From positions 3,844,001 to 3,908,000 of the forward strand of contig NW_025408670.1 of assembly GCF_020360975.1 (NCBI RefSeq): a DNA stretch of 64,000 nt, written 5' to 3'. Made by a program: the position numbers and the translations under genes. This document shows positions 34,158-45,479 of this stretch, piece after piece. Every line of letters begins with the position of its first letter. Position 1 is the stretch's first letter. The DNA is from Hirsutella rhossiliensis. Taxonomy: Eukaryota; Ascomycota; Sordariomycetes; Hypocreales; Ophiocordycipitaceae. The notes under the pieces were generated by a model. It was not told where the DNA came from, did not search any database, and was given only the letters and a program-made list of their open reading frames with translations.

Positions 34158-35964
34158 ATGGGCGTCATTATGACGAATGTGCCTTCCTTCTGGCTCCTTC
34201 TTATTGCCCTAGCCTCTTATCTTCTCCTCGGGATTATATATCGCCTGCATTTCCACCCTCTAGCAGGGATTCCTGGACCCAAGCTGACGGCGGCAACACA
34301 TCTGTATGAGTTCTACTACAATGTAGTTCGCCCAGGCATGTTCTTGTTCGAAATCGAGAAGATGCACCGGCAATACGGTATATGCGCCTAGCTGTCTCTG
34401 CACGCGGTCATATGCTTAAGGCACAACATACATAGGTCCCATTGTCCGCATCACCCCCTGCGAAGTCCACGTTAGTGATCCTGCATTCTACGATGAAATA
34501 TATGCCCCGAGCAGCCGAAAGCGTGATAAGCCTGTCAGTTTTGTTCCGTCAATCGGGCTACCCGACTCCATGGCGGCGACTGTAGGCCATGAACAACACC
34601 GTTTTCGACGAAGCATTTTGACCGAGTTCTTCTCCAGGCGCTCTGTCCTGGCGCTCTCAGACATGGTTGACGAACGGTTGCAGACGCTTATGCAGCGTTT
34701 CGAAGAGTTTCGAAACAATCAAACCGTCGTGTGCCTTGATGATGCTTTCACGGCACTAACATCAGATATCATCACATCCTATTGTTGCGGTAGACACTGG
34801 GGATTCGTGGAGGATGAACATTTCAACAATCAAGTCCGCAAGGCAATTGAGGATCTCGCCAAGTTTTGCCATGTTAACCGGTTTTTCCCCTGGCTGGTCT
34901 ATCTACCGCGCATATTGTCACCGCGAGTATTCTCGATCCTCATGCCTGGGAAATCAGCACTCCTTGATTTCTTTGCAACCTTCTTGGACTACTCTACTGC
35001 GTCTTTATATGAAAACGAAGCCTTTGTCCGCGAGAAAGGCTACCAGACGGGAAACAGAAACATGTTCGCCGCGTTGGCGCATCCGAGTATCCCGCCGAAG
35101 GAACGGACCCGCAATCGACTGCGAGACGAAGCAGTTGCTGTCATCGGTGCCGGAACAGAATCGACAGGGCATATCCTGACCGTGGCTGCTTACCATCTTG
35201 CTCGCAATAGTGACATGCGGGCTACACTAAGGACGGAATTGAAGCAGGTACTGCCCACGCTTGACAGTAGGCCGACGCTGCCCGAACTTGAAAAGCTGCC
35301 CTATCTGGTGAGCAATTCATCATCATATCTGCGAGACATGGTGCCGCGTTACTCATCGTGGATAACCAGGTCGGTGTTGTCAATGAATCTTTGCGCCTGT
35401 CTTATGCATTGGTTGGGCGGCTTCCCCGTGTTGCGCCGACAGAGTCCCTCACATACAAGGACTACGTTATTCCTCCCGGAGTACGCGATAGCAAGCCCCG
35501 TTTCTCGTTTCAGTGACTAACCCGCCGCTCTATGTAAGACACCGATGAGCAGTTCCAGCTACTTCATTCACCGAGATGCCTCCATTTTCCCTGATCCGGA
35601 GAGGTTTGACCCCGATAGATGGGCCACGGCAGTCCAAAAGGAACAAAACTGCAAGCGTTACCTTACGTCGTTTACAAGGGGGAGCAGAGCTTGCCTCGGG
35701 ATAAAGTATCTGACCCGAGCTATTTTGACAATCGCTTGCCTGATCGAAATCTAACTCAACCAATCTAGTCTCGCCTATCTGGAGCTCTTCCAGACAATTG
35801 CTCATTTTGTCCGCCGGTTCGACGTGCACTTGTACGACACGGAGCCAGAGGATGTTCGCCTCACAAGAGACATGACCATTGGATATACGAGACGGGGGTT
35901 CATGAAGGTTTACGCCAAATTGTCATCAGCCGAGGAGTGGTCGGGGGTCGAGCGTTGCTCCTGA
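34158..35964 (+). CDS. Cytochrome P450, CYP58/trichodiene-oxygenase-like
   Basis: Five exons: 34158-34377, 34436-35307, 35370-35480, 35539-35705, 35769-35964, giving 521 aa with every junction in frame. It has an N-terminal membrane anchor ([18 protein letters not shown]), the hinge [11 protein letters not shown], the I-helix AGTES (312-316), ExxR at E370-R373 (ESLR), the PERF-like [12 protein letters not shown] and the haem loop [10 protein letters not shown] with thiolate C453. The start of exon 2 ([15 protein letters not shown]) and [16 protein letters not shown] are typical of the large fungal group named after trichodiene oxygenase, which mostly acts on terpenoids and polyketides. All key residues are present despite the decayed surroundings. 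It is divergent from the terpene-synthase-like gene and upstream of the interrupted methyltransferase. An in-frame ATG at 34170 is an alternative start. Confidence 0.9.
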
Positions 35965-37190
35965 TCCTCGTTTTCCTTATCGAGATTCCCGTTAAACTTG
36001 GACCCTACGGCGGAGACACAGGCTATCGTATTCGTACTTGGTACGGTACAGATCAGCAGGCATAACAGGTTCCCTGCTGCTGAGTGCGCCGGGGTAATGC
36101 TCACGGCTAGTCTATGGTAGGCAGCTGACCTAGTTAATGGCGCTCAGGCCAAGGTTTCAAGTGTGTAGTACTGTATGATATCGTCTGGGACGCAGGTGCC
36201 CAACGGAGATTCCCGAGCCGTTACCGTTATTATAGTGGATTTGATGGCCCACGACGGACCGCCGTGTATCTACGTAATAGCGAACGAGGGCGGGAAACCT
36301 CACCTATCCTCCTAGTGAGGCGTGATTTTCCAGTAGGCAACGAGACCGCGCTCGCACGTGGTCTCCTGGATGTAGCGTTTGCCATTGTTATGCATAAATA
36401 AGAGCCTAACGAAGGATTAAATGGTTGCTAACCTCGCTACATGCGACCTCCAGGCCAGTATTAGCGCCTTGCTGTGGGAAAGTCAGCGGAAGTGGTACGC
36501 TTGGGGCGGGATATTCAGCCGCCGCCGAGTCCCTTGCATGGGCAGCTGAACGGGTGTCAACGGAATTCAAATGTACTGTAGAAAGCCCCAATCGCACATT
36601 ACCTATACCTCTCATGCACAAACTCGTAGGATAAATTGTTTTGGATATTTCTTGCCTGGCCCAGTCGTCATCCAAGCACGAACCATGGTGCGTTGCTGCG
36701 CGGATGGTGAGAGAACGAACGGCTGACAAGGGAATGAGATGGTGATCGTCGTCTACAAATTGACAAGGCGCACCCTCTCCCAGACATCAGTCCCACCAGC
36801 TCGGTTTGGGGCCCTGATTTAGTGCCACCCATCTGCAGGACCTCGTCCCCCCCGCGGAGCTTACACGCTCAGTCCCGTAAGCTCCCCACACCTCTGACGA
36901 CAGCCACAGCGCTTGGTAGCCTACGGGTAGCTGGACCAAGTTGCCGGGTCTAGCCCAAAATGAGAAGGAGGGGGAAGGGGCAAGTGATCCATGGGAGAGG
37001 CGTAGACGGTTGGAGGAGGCAGGCTTTGGCCCGAGGGCATGGAGTCCATGGACAAGCCGATTACGGACATTAGCCTCGCTCACGGGCCCAAGTCCTGGGG
37101 CCGGCTCTCCAGCCACACATACAGATGCATAATAGAGACATCTTTTCAAACGCCCGAGGACAACCACGCCGGGCAACTTGCAGCGGGAGG
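35965..37190. other. Intergenic region upstream of the interrupted methyltransferase
   Basis: No gene is recognisable. The right part (36780-37190) is GC-richer and probably holds the methyltransferase promoter. Confidence 0.5.
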
Positions 37191-38101
37191 ATGCCTGTGG
37201 AATCTCAAGCCCCCGGCGACCCGGGCGACGATGAGGAGACCAGGCCCCAGCCGGGTCTGCAAAGCTTCCCGTTTACATTCGACTGCTCCACGATAGGCGG
37301 GGCCCCGAGCTTCATCGAGGCCGATGTGGGTTGTGCTGCCGCAGACAGAGCCCATTTGCAAGCAGTGCTGACTCGATGGCGCATGCACAGATCGCAGATG
37401 AACTATGGTAAAGCATCGCCGAGGAGGCAGCGGTGCCATCGTCTGACCTGTATCTAACGTGTCCAACGTGTCCCACAGGGATGACTCGGCATCCCTATCC
37501 GAGAGCGTGCAAACCTTTCCCGAGGAATTCGGCCGCACCTACCACGCCTACCGAGCAGGCGGTAGGACGCTCCTCCCCTAGGCACCGAGGTTCGAACTGA
37601 CAGGGAGCCGTGCAGTGTATGCGTTTCCCAACGACAACACGGAGCAGGAGCGGCTGGCGCTCCAAGGCCAGATTCTCAAGGCTCTGTTTGGCGATAGCCT
37701 CTACCTCGCCCCGCTCTCCAAGTCTAGGCCTCCGCGGAACATCCTCGACATTGCGACAGGCATAGGGGATTGGGCTATCGAGATGGGCGACGCATTTCCC
37801 GATTCCCAGATAATCGCCACGGATCTCTCGCCTATCCAGCCCCTTGAAGTGCCTCCCAACGTCAACTTTTTCGTCGAGGACTCGTACGTGTCCCGAGAAT
37901 CTGGCAGTGCCTTGAGCGTGACCCCGGACCCAGGCGCCACCATCCCAACTAACCGCCCTCTTGTTGCAGGTCGGACCCCTGGATATACTCGCAAAGCTTT
38001 GACTATATACACACGCGGAGCACAGGTGGCTGCTGGACGTCGTTCCAAACACAGATCGCCGAGCAAGCTTTTACTGCGCTTAACCCTGGTGGCTGGTTCG
38101 A

Positions 38102-38109
38102 GTCACAGG
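38102..38109 (+). repeat. Left 8-bp target site duplication of the hAT element
   Basis: GTCACAGG immediately before the left terminal inverted repeat; identical to 41207-41214. Eight bases is the standard hAT target duplication length. Confidence 0.95.
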
Positions 38110-38129
38110 CAGTGATCTTGTTGGACTGG
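38110..38129 (+). repeat. hAT left terminal inverted repeat
   Basis: Reads CAGTGATCTTGTTGGACTGG and pairs with the reverse complement of the right end at 41187-41206. It is followed by more GGACTGGA units, part of the subterminal array. Confidence 0.9.
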
Positions 38130-38334
38130 ACTGGACTGGATTTCGAGGTCGGATCCAGTCCAGTCCAATGCACAGCGCTGAGGACTCCAGAACCGCCAAT
38201 GCAAATCCAATCCTTAAATGGATTAGCTCAAGGTAGTCGATATTCCGTATTTTATAGTCATCGCGAGATTACCACGGAGTCGATCCTTGTTCAATGCTGT
38301 GCGGTGTGTGATTGACATCAATAACGCTGGTTAA

Positions 38335-40669
38335 CTACCGCAAGCCCTCCTGGGGCTGAGGAGTATTATCATGGAGGTAATCATCTTGATCCACGATCCG
38401 AAGGTCCTCGTCGTCCATTTTAGCTTCAGATCCATCCCCAGCTTTGTAAGCCTCCTGCAGATCAGACTCCCCTTCTAGTCTCCCGATGTTGATATCCTCA
38501 AAAGTATTTCGTGCAGGTGGGCCGTACCAGGACCGGAGGCACTCGCTAGCTTCAATGATGTCGATCTTAAGCCTCGACCTCCGGTCAGAAAGCAGGATCT
38601 TAGCGCTGCTGAATAACCGCTCGCATTCATCCGACATTGGTGGAACAGATAGAACATCTAGTGCCATGCGTGCTAGATCAGGTTGTGTATGATAGCGATC
38701 GTTCCAATACTTGATAACGTCAAAGCTTTCCTCCTCACCAAGCCGGATAACATCTGTCTCCAGGAACTGATCGAGAAGGTCGATGGCGGGCAGGTCTGTT
38801 GATCCGACCTCGTGACGAAGCTTCAGTCTTTTATGGCTCTTAACAGCCGCAAAAGGCTTCTCCTTCCTAACTGAAACAGACGACGTTGGACCGGGCGAAG
38901 CGGAGACCGAAGCCTGCTTTGTGGAATGCCTGCCCCGATACTCCTCTAGCCAGAGTTCTCTAACAAGCCTCGTAACGCCCGGGATCCATAACCGTTTTTC
39001 TTCGTCTGTCCAAGCCTCGACGTACCACTGACTTTTGAGAGTCGGATTCAGCGAAATGGCGGTATAATATGCCGGTGTCTCGTCCACTTTATTGAAATAC
39101 TGCTCGGCCTTACGCCAGGAAGCTTCTGCCGAAGCGGCAAGAAACGCAAAGTTGTCGGCTTCAGCAGCGGCAGCTCCACGACTGGTCTTCCTTCGAACAG
39201 CCGCCCTGTGAAGTTCCTCGAATTTAATCTTGGCCTGCTGGATCTCATTTAGCAACCAGTCGAGCGTCTGAAAGTGATCTGCTAGCGTTGAATGCCTGCC
39301 TTCCGTCGACAGGGTTCCGTCGTAGAACGTCTCCAGCTGATCATGAAGGTGTGCAAGCTCGTTCCACTGCTGCTCAGACAGGCGGTCTTCAGCGAGACTT
39401 TTCTGGCTCTGGCCAGCCTCATACTGGTCACAGAATATCTGAATTCTCTCCTTGACATTGAGAGCTCTGCCGATTGACATGAAGTATGAGTTCCAGCGCG
39501 TTTGCTGGCTCTGGATAAGCTGGGCTAAATTAGTCCTGATCGATCTGCTGGTTCCCAGAGGGTACAAAGGCAACTCACCTCTAAGCCATCGAACTCCGAC
39601 AGTGCTCCCCCACAGGCAATTGATCTGAAAAACTGACGGCGCTGAGGACTGGCTCGAATATATCTGATGATATTATGAAGCCTGCCGATGGCGCCGCGCT
39701 TCCGCCAGAGCTCCCGGATTCGCGTCATGTCGCCTTCTTTGTATGCAGCGTCTAGATCTTTGCAGATCTTTTTGGCGTCCTTTCCGATCAGGAAAGCCTG
39801 CGCGCAGAGATTCACAATATGCCCAAAGCAGCGGAGGCGCCTGCGTCTTCGCTGCTTGTCCGACATACTGGGGTAAACGGCGCGCAGCACCGAGTCAACG
39901 CACACATCGTTGGCCGTCGCGTTATCGGCCATGAAATAGCCGACCCGGTCCGTAATCTTATAATCTTTGATGACCTGTAGCAGGACATCGGCCATGTTCT
40001 CTCCCGAGTGTTCCCCTTCCATTTCGCGCAGCGCTAAGACAGCAGTTCGACGCAACCCAGATTTGTCTATGAAGTGTGCTACTACCCCAAGCACTGCGAG
40101 GTAGTTTGGCGACGTCCATAGATCGAATGACAACGAAATGGAACTCCGACTGTCGAGCATGTCCTGCCGCAATTTCTCCTTCCTCACCTCGAACGAATTC
40201 ATCACCCACTGTCGAATAGTTGACGCTGCCCTTGGGAGAAAGTTCGTCAAGGGCGGGAACAGGTAAAGAGGAGATCGCGAAAGTAGTCATTCTCAACCTG
40301 GAAGAAGGCGATATGGCAACCGACCAGCCACCGGACGAGCAGTTCCTTGAACCTATCTAAGCGGCGGGAGAAGATGATCGACTTCACGTCTTGGTAGTCG
40401 GATATCGAGGGCTGGCTCGAGTCAACCGAGTCTCCTCGAAAGCTCTTGTGTTCCCCAGTAGATTTGTCGATATCATGTTTCGAGTGGAGGTGGTCAAGCG
40501 CTGTAGAATTGCCACTTGAGATAGCTGGGAGGTCTTGTTGACGACGCTGCTTCTCGCAGAGATAGCAGTACCAGACACGTTTATCATCTATTTTTGACTT
40601 CAGGTCCTCACCGTATAACCATATGACGGATGTACGCTTCTTTGTTGATTTAGGGCCTCTTGCCAGCAC
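38335..40669 (-). pseudogene. hAT transposase, three pieces in different frames
   Basis: Read on the reverse strand: piece 1 (40669-40247) carries a BED-type zinc finger (WYCYLCEKQ...HLHSKHD) and ends YFRDLLF; piece 2 (about 40260-39525) holds the RNase-H-like core start (ISLSFDLWTSPNYLAVLG, GYFMADNATANDV, RCFGHIVNLCAQAF, WRKRGAIGRLHNI); piece 3 (39573-38335) resumes at TRWNSYF and ends with the hAT C-terminal dimerisation block (SVPPMSDECERLFSSAKIL). Pieces 1 and 2 abut out of frame with no room for an intron, so a one-base loss there is the likely cause. Between 2 and 3 a GTGAGT donor and TTTAG acceptor suggest an intron near 39520-39578, but the phases do not match. Function is probably lost, unless there are sequence errors. 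Confidence 0.8.
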
Positions 40670-41186
40670 GGCACAGCGAGTATATTCCTCTCCTGAAGCC
40701 TGAACTCATCTGGCTGGATCAGGGCCTCCGGATCGCGACGACTGTTGATCGATTCCGGGCGAGAACAACATTATCTGACCTAGAGGGCTTATTAGAAGCG
40801 CCAGTGAAGAATTGGGTGATTGTCGATGCGGCCATTTGGAACGTTGATCAAGTTAAGGTTACGGTGGTTACCTTGTTGGCCAGATGGAAATATGGGATTC
40901 CTGCTGCTAGTTATACCGGCAGTCGGTCACATCTCCCGTCTGGCGAATTTCTACGTTGGTAGTTACCACTGCTCGTCATGAGCACGCTGTATTCCAATCA
41001 ATAACGCGTTGTTGTGGTAGCCCTGAAACGAAAATTGGCGTTGAGGTTTTCTTCTTTCCTAATTAGGCATGGTCCATTGGAGCTCCAGGAGCCTCCAGAC
41101 CTCTCGATCCAGTCCAGTCCAAATTTTTGAAACTGCAAATCCAGTCCAGCCAAATCCAGTCCATCCAAATCCACTCCAATGCTAGT

Positions 41187-41206
41187 CCAGTCCAACAAGA
41201 TCACTG
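41187..41206 (-). repeat. hAT right terminal inverted repeat
   Basis: The reverse complement matches the left end. Inside it lie several copies of ATCCAGTCCA (41107-41190), the subterminal repeat. Confidence 0.9.
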
Positions 41207-41214
41207 GTCACAGG
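41207..41214 (+). repeat. Right 8-bp target site duplication of the hAT element
   Basis: GTCACAGG, identical to the left copy at 38102-38109. The methyltransferase frame resumes here. Confidence 0.95.
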
Positions 41215-41738
41215 AAATCGATTGCATCGTTGGCTGCGATGACGGTACCATGGACCCTGACGGGCCTATGGTCAGGTGGTTTAGTGAATTATCCGACGCA
41301 ATGCTAAGCTCTGGTCGCACCCCTTTCTTGGGCGCCTCTCTCAGGGAGGAGTACGAGCAAGCCGGCTTCGTCGACATTCATCAACGCATCTTCAAAATAC
41401 CCACTAACGGGTGGCCCAAGGATGAACGGCTCAAGGAGTTGGGCCGAGCGTGGGAGAGCAACTTTCTGCAGGGGATGAGCGGCTTCTCCCTCCAGCTCCT
41501 CAACAAGACGTATAACCGAACTCCCGAAGAGATCGAGGTCAGTCACCAGACTGCGAATCTTGCCATTATTTGTCTGACACCATGTCTGCTAACGACCGCT
41601 TAGGTGTCCTTGGTCGAGATTCGACGTGAAATATGCAATCCACGCATACACGCCTATATGCCCGTTTTCGTTGTGTGGGGGAGGAAGCCATTTCCATGGG
41701 AAAGGCAGATTCCTGTCGAGTCTCCCGCAGCAAAGTAG

Positions 41739-42607
41739 GCGACACGTTCAAATGAAAGCGCGATGCAAACCTTGGTTCAGTCTATGGCGATAAAGTGCGG
41801 CACATGTATAGTATATCGTTGTACGAAGTACAGCACAAGACTTCCCTACTCAGTCGTACCGGGTGGAGCATTGCAGACAACATTGTTGTTTAGCTGCGTT
41901 CTAGGGTGCCGAAAGACGTGGGGACAAGGCATCTCTGGTTGCGGTTTGACGCCGATGTCCATGGCATGTCTTATCAAAGGGTGGGTGCCAGTAGCCGTCA
42001 TAGGCGCCATGCCGACGGTATTCAGTTTGCTTCCGGACAACAACGACGATCACGGTACCAAGGGCATTGCCGATTCGTCGCCTCTACATCTCGCAGTAAT
42101 TAATCAACGGCCATGCCGACGTGGAAGTGGAAACGCTGAACGGTTATGCCAATACTCACCCGGGGGGGCAACCATGTAAGAAAGCCGTGCGTTGGTACCA
42201 CGGTTCAAGTGATTCTAGGCACTTCGTAGTATGACAAGACAAAGCGCGTTGGTATTGCCCTGTGCTGGCCCTTGGCCCAACTCGACGCCCTACTCCAACA
42301 CGAAGTTCAGGCTTTCAACTACCGGCTTCGAGCTGTTCTACCTGCTTTGTACATATCAGCGGCGGGGGTCGGCGTCGAGTTGATAAGGCCCTTCGTTCCT
42401 GCAGGCATCTTCCATTTCCTTTTGACAAAGTGGAGTCTGTGATACGCGAGCCGCGACATGACGAAACACGTCAAGGTCCTCAAGGCATTATTCCGATTCG
42501 CATATTAAATGACCGGCTAACATTACTATATCGTTCCTTCTATCTATTATCTCGCATAGAAGGGATCCGCCTCCGTTGAAGCCTTTCTACAGCAGAATTC
42601 TTAGACC
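41739..42607. other. Intergenic region
   Basis: 3' flanks of the methyltransferase and of the small GPI protein gene meet here. No gene, repeat or RNA is recognisable. Confidence 0.5.
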
Positions 42608-43138
42608 TTAGCTGAGAGCCGCCAACGCAAAAACGACGGTGCCCGCAACGCTAAGTAAGGTTGCTGTAAATTGTTTGCTGGCACCGCTAACGAGTTGAGT
42701 CGAAGATGTAGTTGCAGCCGTGGTCGTGGCAGCCGTACCAATCGGTGCTCCCCTGGTGCCGTCGGCCGACTTGGTTGGGATTGCGGCCGAAGCGGTCGTC
42801 GTGCCGCTGTTGACACCCCCGGGCTGGTGAGGCATGGCGGTAGCAGTTGCCTTAGAAACACGCTCCTCGAAGTCGGAGGCAGTCATGGGGACTTTCACTA
42901 TGCAGCTAGGCGTCTGCTTCGCGGCGTCGAAGCTGGTCGGCCCCTTGCAAATGGGCCAGCCCTCGCAGTTCTCCAGCTTGAGTTCTCCGCCAACACAGCA
43001 AACTCCGCCGAGATGTTGTTCATCCTCTTTGGTCACCTGCACGACGCCGGGGCATTTTCTATCGCTCGGCCAGGTGGCCTGGGCTAGCCCAGAGGAAGAA
43101 AGCGAGAGTAAAACAGCAAAGGTGGTCGGGAAATGCAT
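42608..43138 (-). CDS. Small secreted cysteine-rich protein with probable GPI anchor
   Basis: A single exon on the reverse strand of 176 aa from the ATG at 43138. Residues 1-20 are a signal peptide (MHFPTTFAVLLSLSSSGLAQ). The mature N-terminal part (about 22-85) holds six cysteines (KC, VCC, NC, IC, SC), probably three disulphides; it does not fit the CFEM or hydrophobin spacing. A Thr/Ala/Ser-rich spacer (about 95-150, likely O-glycosylated) leads to a hydrophobic tail (TLLSVAGTVVFALAAL) that fits GPI addition. I see no named domain; the shape is that of fungal wall or effector-like proteins. An ATG 15 codons upstream in the same frame would spoil the signal peptide, so the inner ATG was chosen. 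Confidence 0.75.
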   Translation of the reverse strand: MHFPTTFAVLLSLSSSGLAQATWPSDRKCPGVVQVTKEDEQHLGGVCCVGGELKLENCEGWPICKGPTSFDAAKQTPSCIVKVPMTASDFEERVSKATATAMPHQPGGVNSGTTTASAAIPTKSADGTRGAPIGTAATTTAATTSSTQLVSGASKQFTATLLSVAGTVVFALAALS

Positions 43139-43327
43139 CGTGGTTGTTTGAATGGTACCAGGTTTTTTTTTTAGAGAAACCAAGTTGTGTGAGGGACCGT
43201 ATTGATAAGAAAAGGAGCAACAAGACAGAAGTGATAAGCGAAGGAGTAATAGTAGGGGCTGGAGGGTGATGATTGGGGCAGCAGATGAGAGAGAGTGATG
43301 AGAGTGTTGTTCCTCTGTGAAGAGGTC

Positions 43328-43342
43328 AATATATATATATAT
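43328..43342 (-). promoter_or_regulatory. TATA-like (AT)n element upstream of the small GPI protein gene
   Basis: An uninterrupted ATATAT run about 190 bp upstream of the ATG at 43138. Its position fits a TATA element with a leader of about 150 nt, though simple (AT)n tracts also occur by chance. Confidence 0.35.
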
Positions 43343-45129
43343 GAGGCCCGGCTCTAACTACCTATTCGCTTTTTCGACTTCATTTATCCGCCAGACTATG
43401 CGCTTTCCGTGCAATCGGTACTCCTCAAGACGTCTCGGCGTTGACTTATTTTGGTTATGGCCATGCTAAGTGGCGTGTTTTCCCCATGCATTAGAGGGTC
43501 CATAGGTCTGCCCACCCAGTCCAAAGCCATTCTAAGAATAGGTCCCGGCACCTGGGTCGGCATGTTCCGCGCCAAGACCAACGGTCGAAGATTTACAGTT
43601 TTACACTGCCTTTTCGGTGGGTTTAACCAAGGCGCTTGCTAGGACCTTGCATAATTTTCCACTATGGACAAGATGTGGCTGAAATGGGAAGGCACCATAT
43701 CGGTGACCACCCTGGATATCGGTGGCGCATTTCGCATTGCCAACTGCGCATAAGCTGTCGAGCGCATGGAGTGAGGCGATTCGCAGTCTTCAACAGACGT
43801 ATTGATTTCTCGAGTTGGAAACAATTCTCTGCCTAGCGGAGAAAGATGAGACAACCGTCAGTGGGATGAATAGAGACGCCGAACCTACATCAAGTATGCT
43901 ATACTGGGAACATTAGATTGTGCTATATGTCATTCATCTTATGGTGAACAAGCATATAAATCGGGCGGCAACCTACGTCGATAAGAATCGAGACTTGCAT
44001 GATTTTGCATCAAGGTTAACGGGCATCTATTTGCGACTATAGTTATACGTTTGCGGCGCCCAGCGCTAGGGAGGGCAGTCTCAGACGAGCCCTGCGAAAA
44101 AGTGATGGATCTAGTCACGCTCTCGCTCGCGGGGCATTGGGCCCTTGTTAGGCTGATGAACTACTTGGCGTGTAAAGAACACTTGGGTAGCAAAATGTTT
44201 CGGGCCGTATAGAAATAGGTCTGGTCCGGGTTGATTATGACTCCCAGTCGGTCAGTCTAGAGTTAATAGGCCTCCCGGTCTACTGGGAGGGTTTAACAAT
44301 CGACCACAATCCCCGAGACTGCCCCTCAGTCACGTTGATCGGGAAAATGATGGTTGATTGGAGGGGAATAAGAGGACTGCTTAGAAACACGCCTTGAATA
44401 ACAGGCAGACCACTCTTACAGGCAACTGTAGGTGTCACGAACCAACATGTAGGGATAACTTGTGGGCTCAACAGCACGGGGTGCGCCTACAGGCGGGATG
44501 ATAACGAAGACGGAAGCGGCCAAAGAAAGTCACCTGTGGCTCTAGATATCTGTTTGCAGCCTGTGCAGGAATCCTGATGGACTGGGCATATTATGTACAT
44601 GTATAATGTCACATCAGTCGACCCCCTCTTCCAGGGCCACACAGTCTTTCTCAATGCAAGGTCCACATAACTAGCAAAAGCACCACCCCCCATCCACCCT
44701 TCACCCCCCCTCTCCGGGGAGAGGGGAAAGGGCAGTAGCTGCCCCGGCTATATCAGCTTTGTTCACCTCTTTGCCGGCGGCAACCCAGGTAGCTAAATAC
44801 CATTCACTTCTTACTGTTATTTGCGTCATTCGACTCCTCGGCCATTCGCCGGCGAATAAGGCGCGTCAAATGTAAATGGAAAGATGTCATGCATGTAAGG
44901 ATTATAGAGAGCCAATTAGCCTTGACCGCCGCCCAAGCCAAGGGGACGAAGGTCCCAGTTATGAGTGAGGGCGGTACTCATATGATTTGGCGCGCCTCCT
45001 CGGCTGGGGTGAGATATCGTTTGATACTCCGACTCGTTCCAATCCGAGGGTCCAACCTCCACACTCTCAGTTACACTCCAACAGCGTAAGTACATGGTGG
45101 GCTATAAGTACATGCCTATCAAGTGTACA
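43343..45129. other. Intergenic region, no supported gene
   Basis: Short open frames only, none with family motifs. A C-rich/G-rich stretch (44688-44730, CCCCCCTCTCCGGGGAGAGG) can form a perfect 8-bp-arm hairpin around CCGG but has no partner gene to act on. Confidence 0.5.
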
Positions 45130-45330
45130 TAATATGGAGTTACAGGGGCAAGATAGAGTCCCCAGAGAAGGAGTGTTCTGAAAAGTTCCATGTAATCTAT
45201 GATCAATTTCCTGCATCCGTTTGATATGAAGCTGCCAACAGGATAAAGACTTATAAACTATACCAATAATACCTCCACTGGGGGTGCCCCTATTTTGCTG
45301 GTAGTCAAGTGGTATTTGCTATGTTTGACA
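45130..45330 (-). repeat. Dispersed degenerate repeat, copy B
   Basis: Reverse-strand copy of the repeat at 10440-10660, sharing the exact 18-nt core at 45281-45298. See copy A. Confidence 0.5.
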
Positions 45331-45479
45331 GAAGTATAAGTCGAGCATGTGTTACCAGGTGTTTCCCGCTTTGCAAGGCGTTTTTTCTTGAGCTTGTAGT
45401 GCAGCGACAGGCATTCAGCTTTGCAGCCACATCTACATTACATACTCCATAATACTACGGAACACCCAGTTGGAGGGTG

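Larger units (their letters stand above)
38110..41206 (-). mobile_element. hAT-family DNA transposon, 3097 bp, complete ends
   Basis: The ends are perfect inverted repeats of 20 bp (CAGTGATCTTGTTGGACTGG at 38110-38129; its reverse complement at 41187-41206, with one mismatch at the inner edge possible), flanked by identical 8-bp copies of GTCACAGG. Near both ends the motif ATCCAGTCCA recurs in several orientations, a subterminal array of the kind bound by hAT transposases. Transposase pieces fill 38335-40669 on the reverse strand. The element sits inside a coding exon of the methyltransferase gene. Intact ends mean it could still be mobilised by transposase from elsewhere. Confidence 0.95.
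37191..41738 (+). pseudogene. SAM-dependent methyltransferase gene (LaeA/TAM-like) interrupted by a hAT transposon
   Basis: Coding pieces lie at 37191-about 37325, about 37470-37561, 37616-37883, 37970-38109, then after the transposon 41215-41536 and 41603-41738. The first junctions (37325-37470) are unresolved. Clear introns are 37562-37615, 37884-37969 and 41537-41602. Family marks are TYHAYRAG and YAFPNDNTEQERL before the fold, the SAM motif I NILDIATGIGDWAIEMG, the acidic loop IIATDLSPIQP, SDPWIYSQSFDYIHTR, and LNPGGWFESQ where the reading is cut. Removing the element plus one 8-bp target copy makes the frame continuous (E-S-Q-E-I-D), so the gene was intact when hit. As it stands it should give a truncated protein without the C-terminal substrate part. 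The family methylates secondary metabolites or acts as a regulator. Confidence 0.88.

Noticed and set aside
44688..44730. GC-rich inverted repeat around CTCTCCGGGGAGAG as a terminator-like hairpin
   Set aside because: Intrinsic hairpin terminators do not apply in fungal nuclear genes and no gene ends here.
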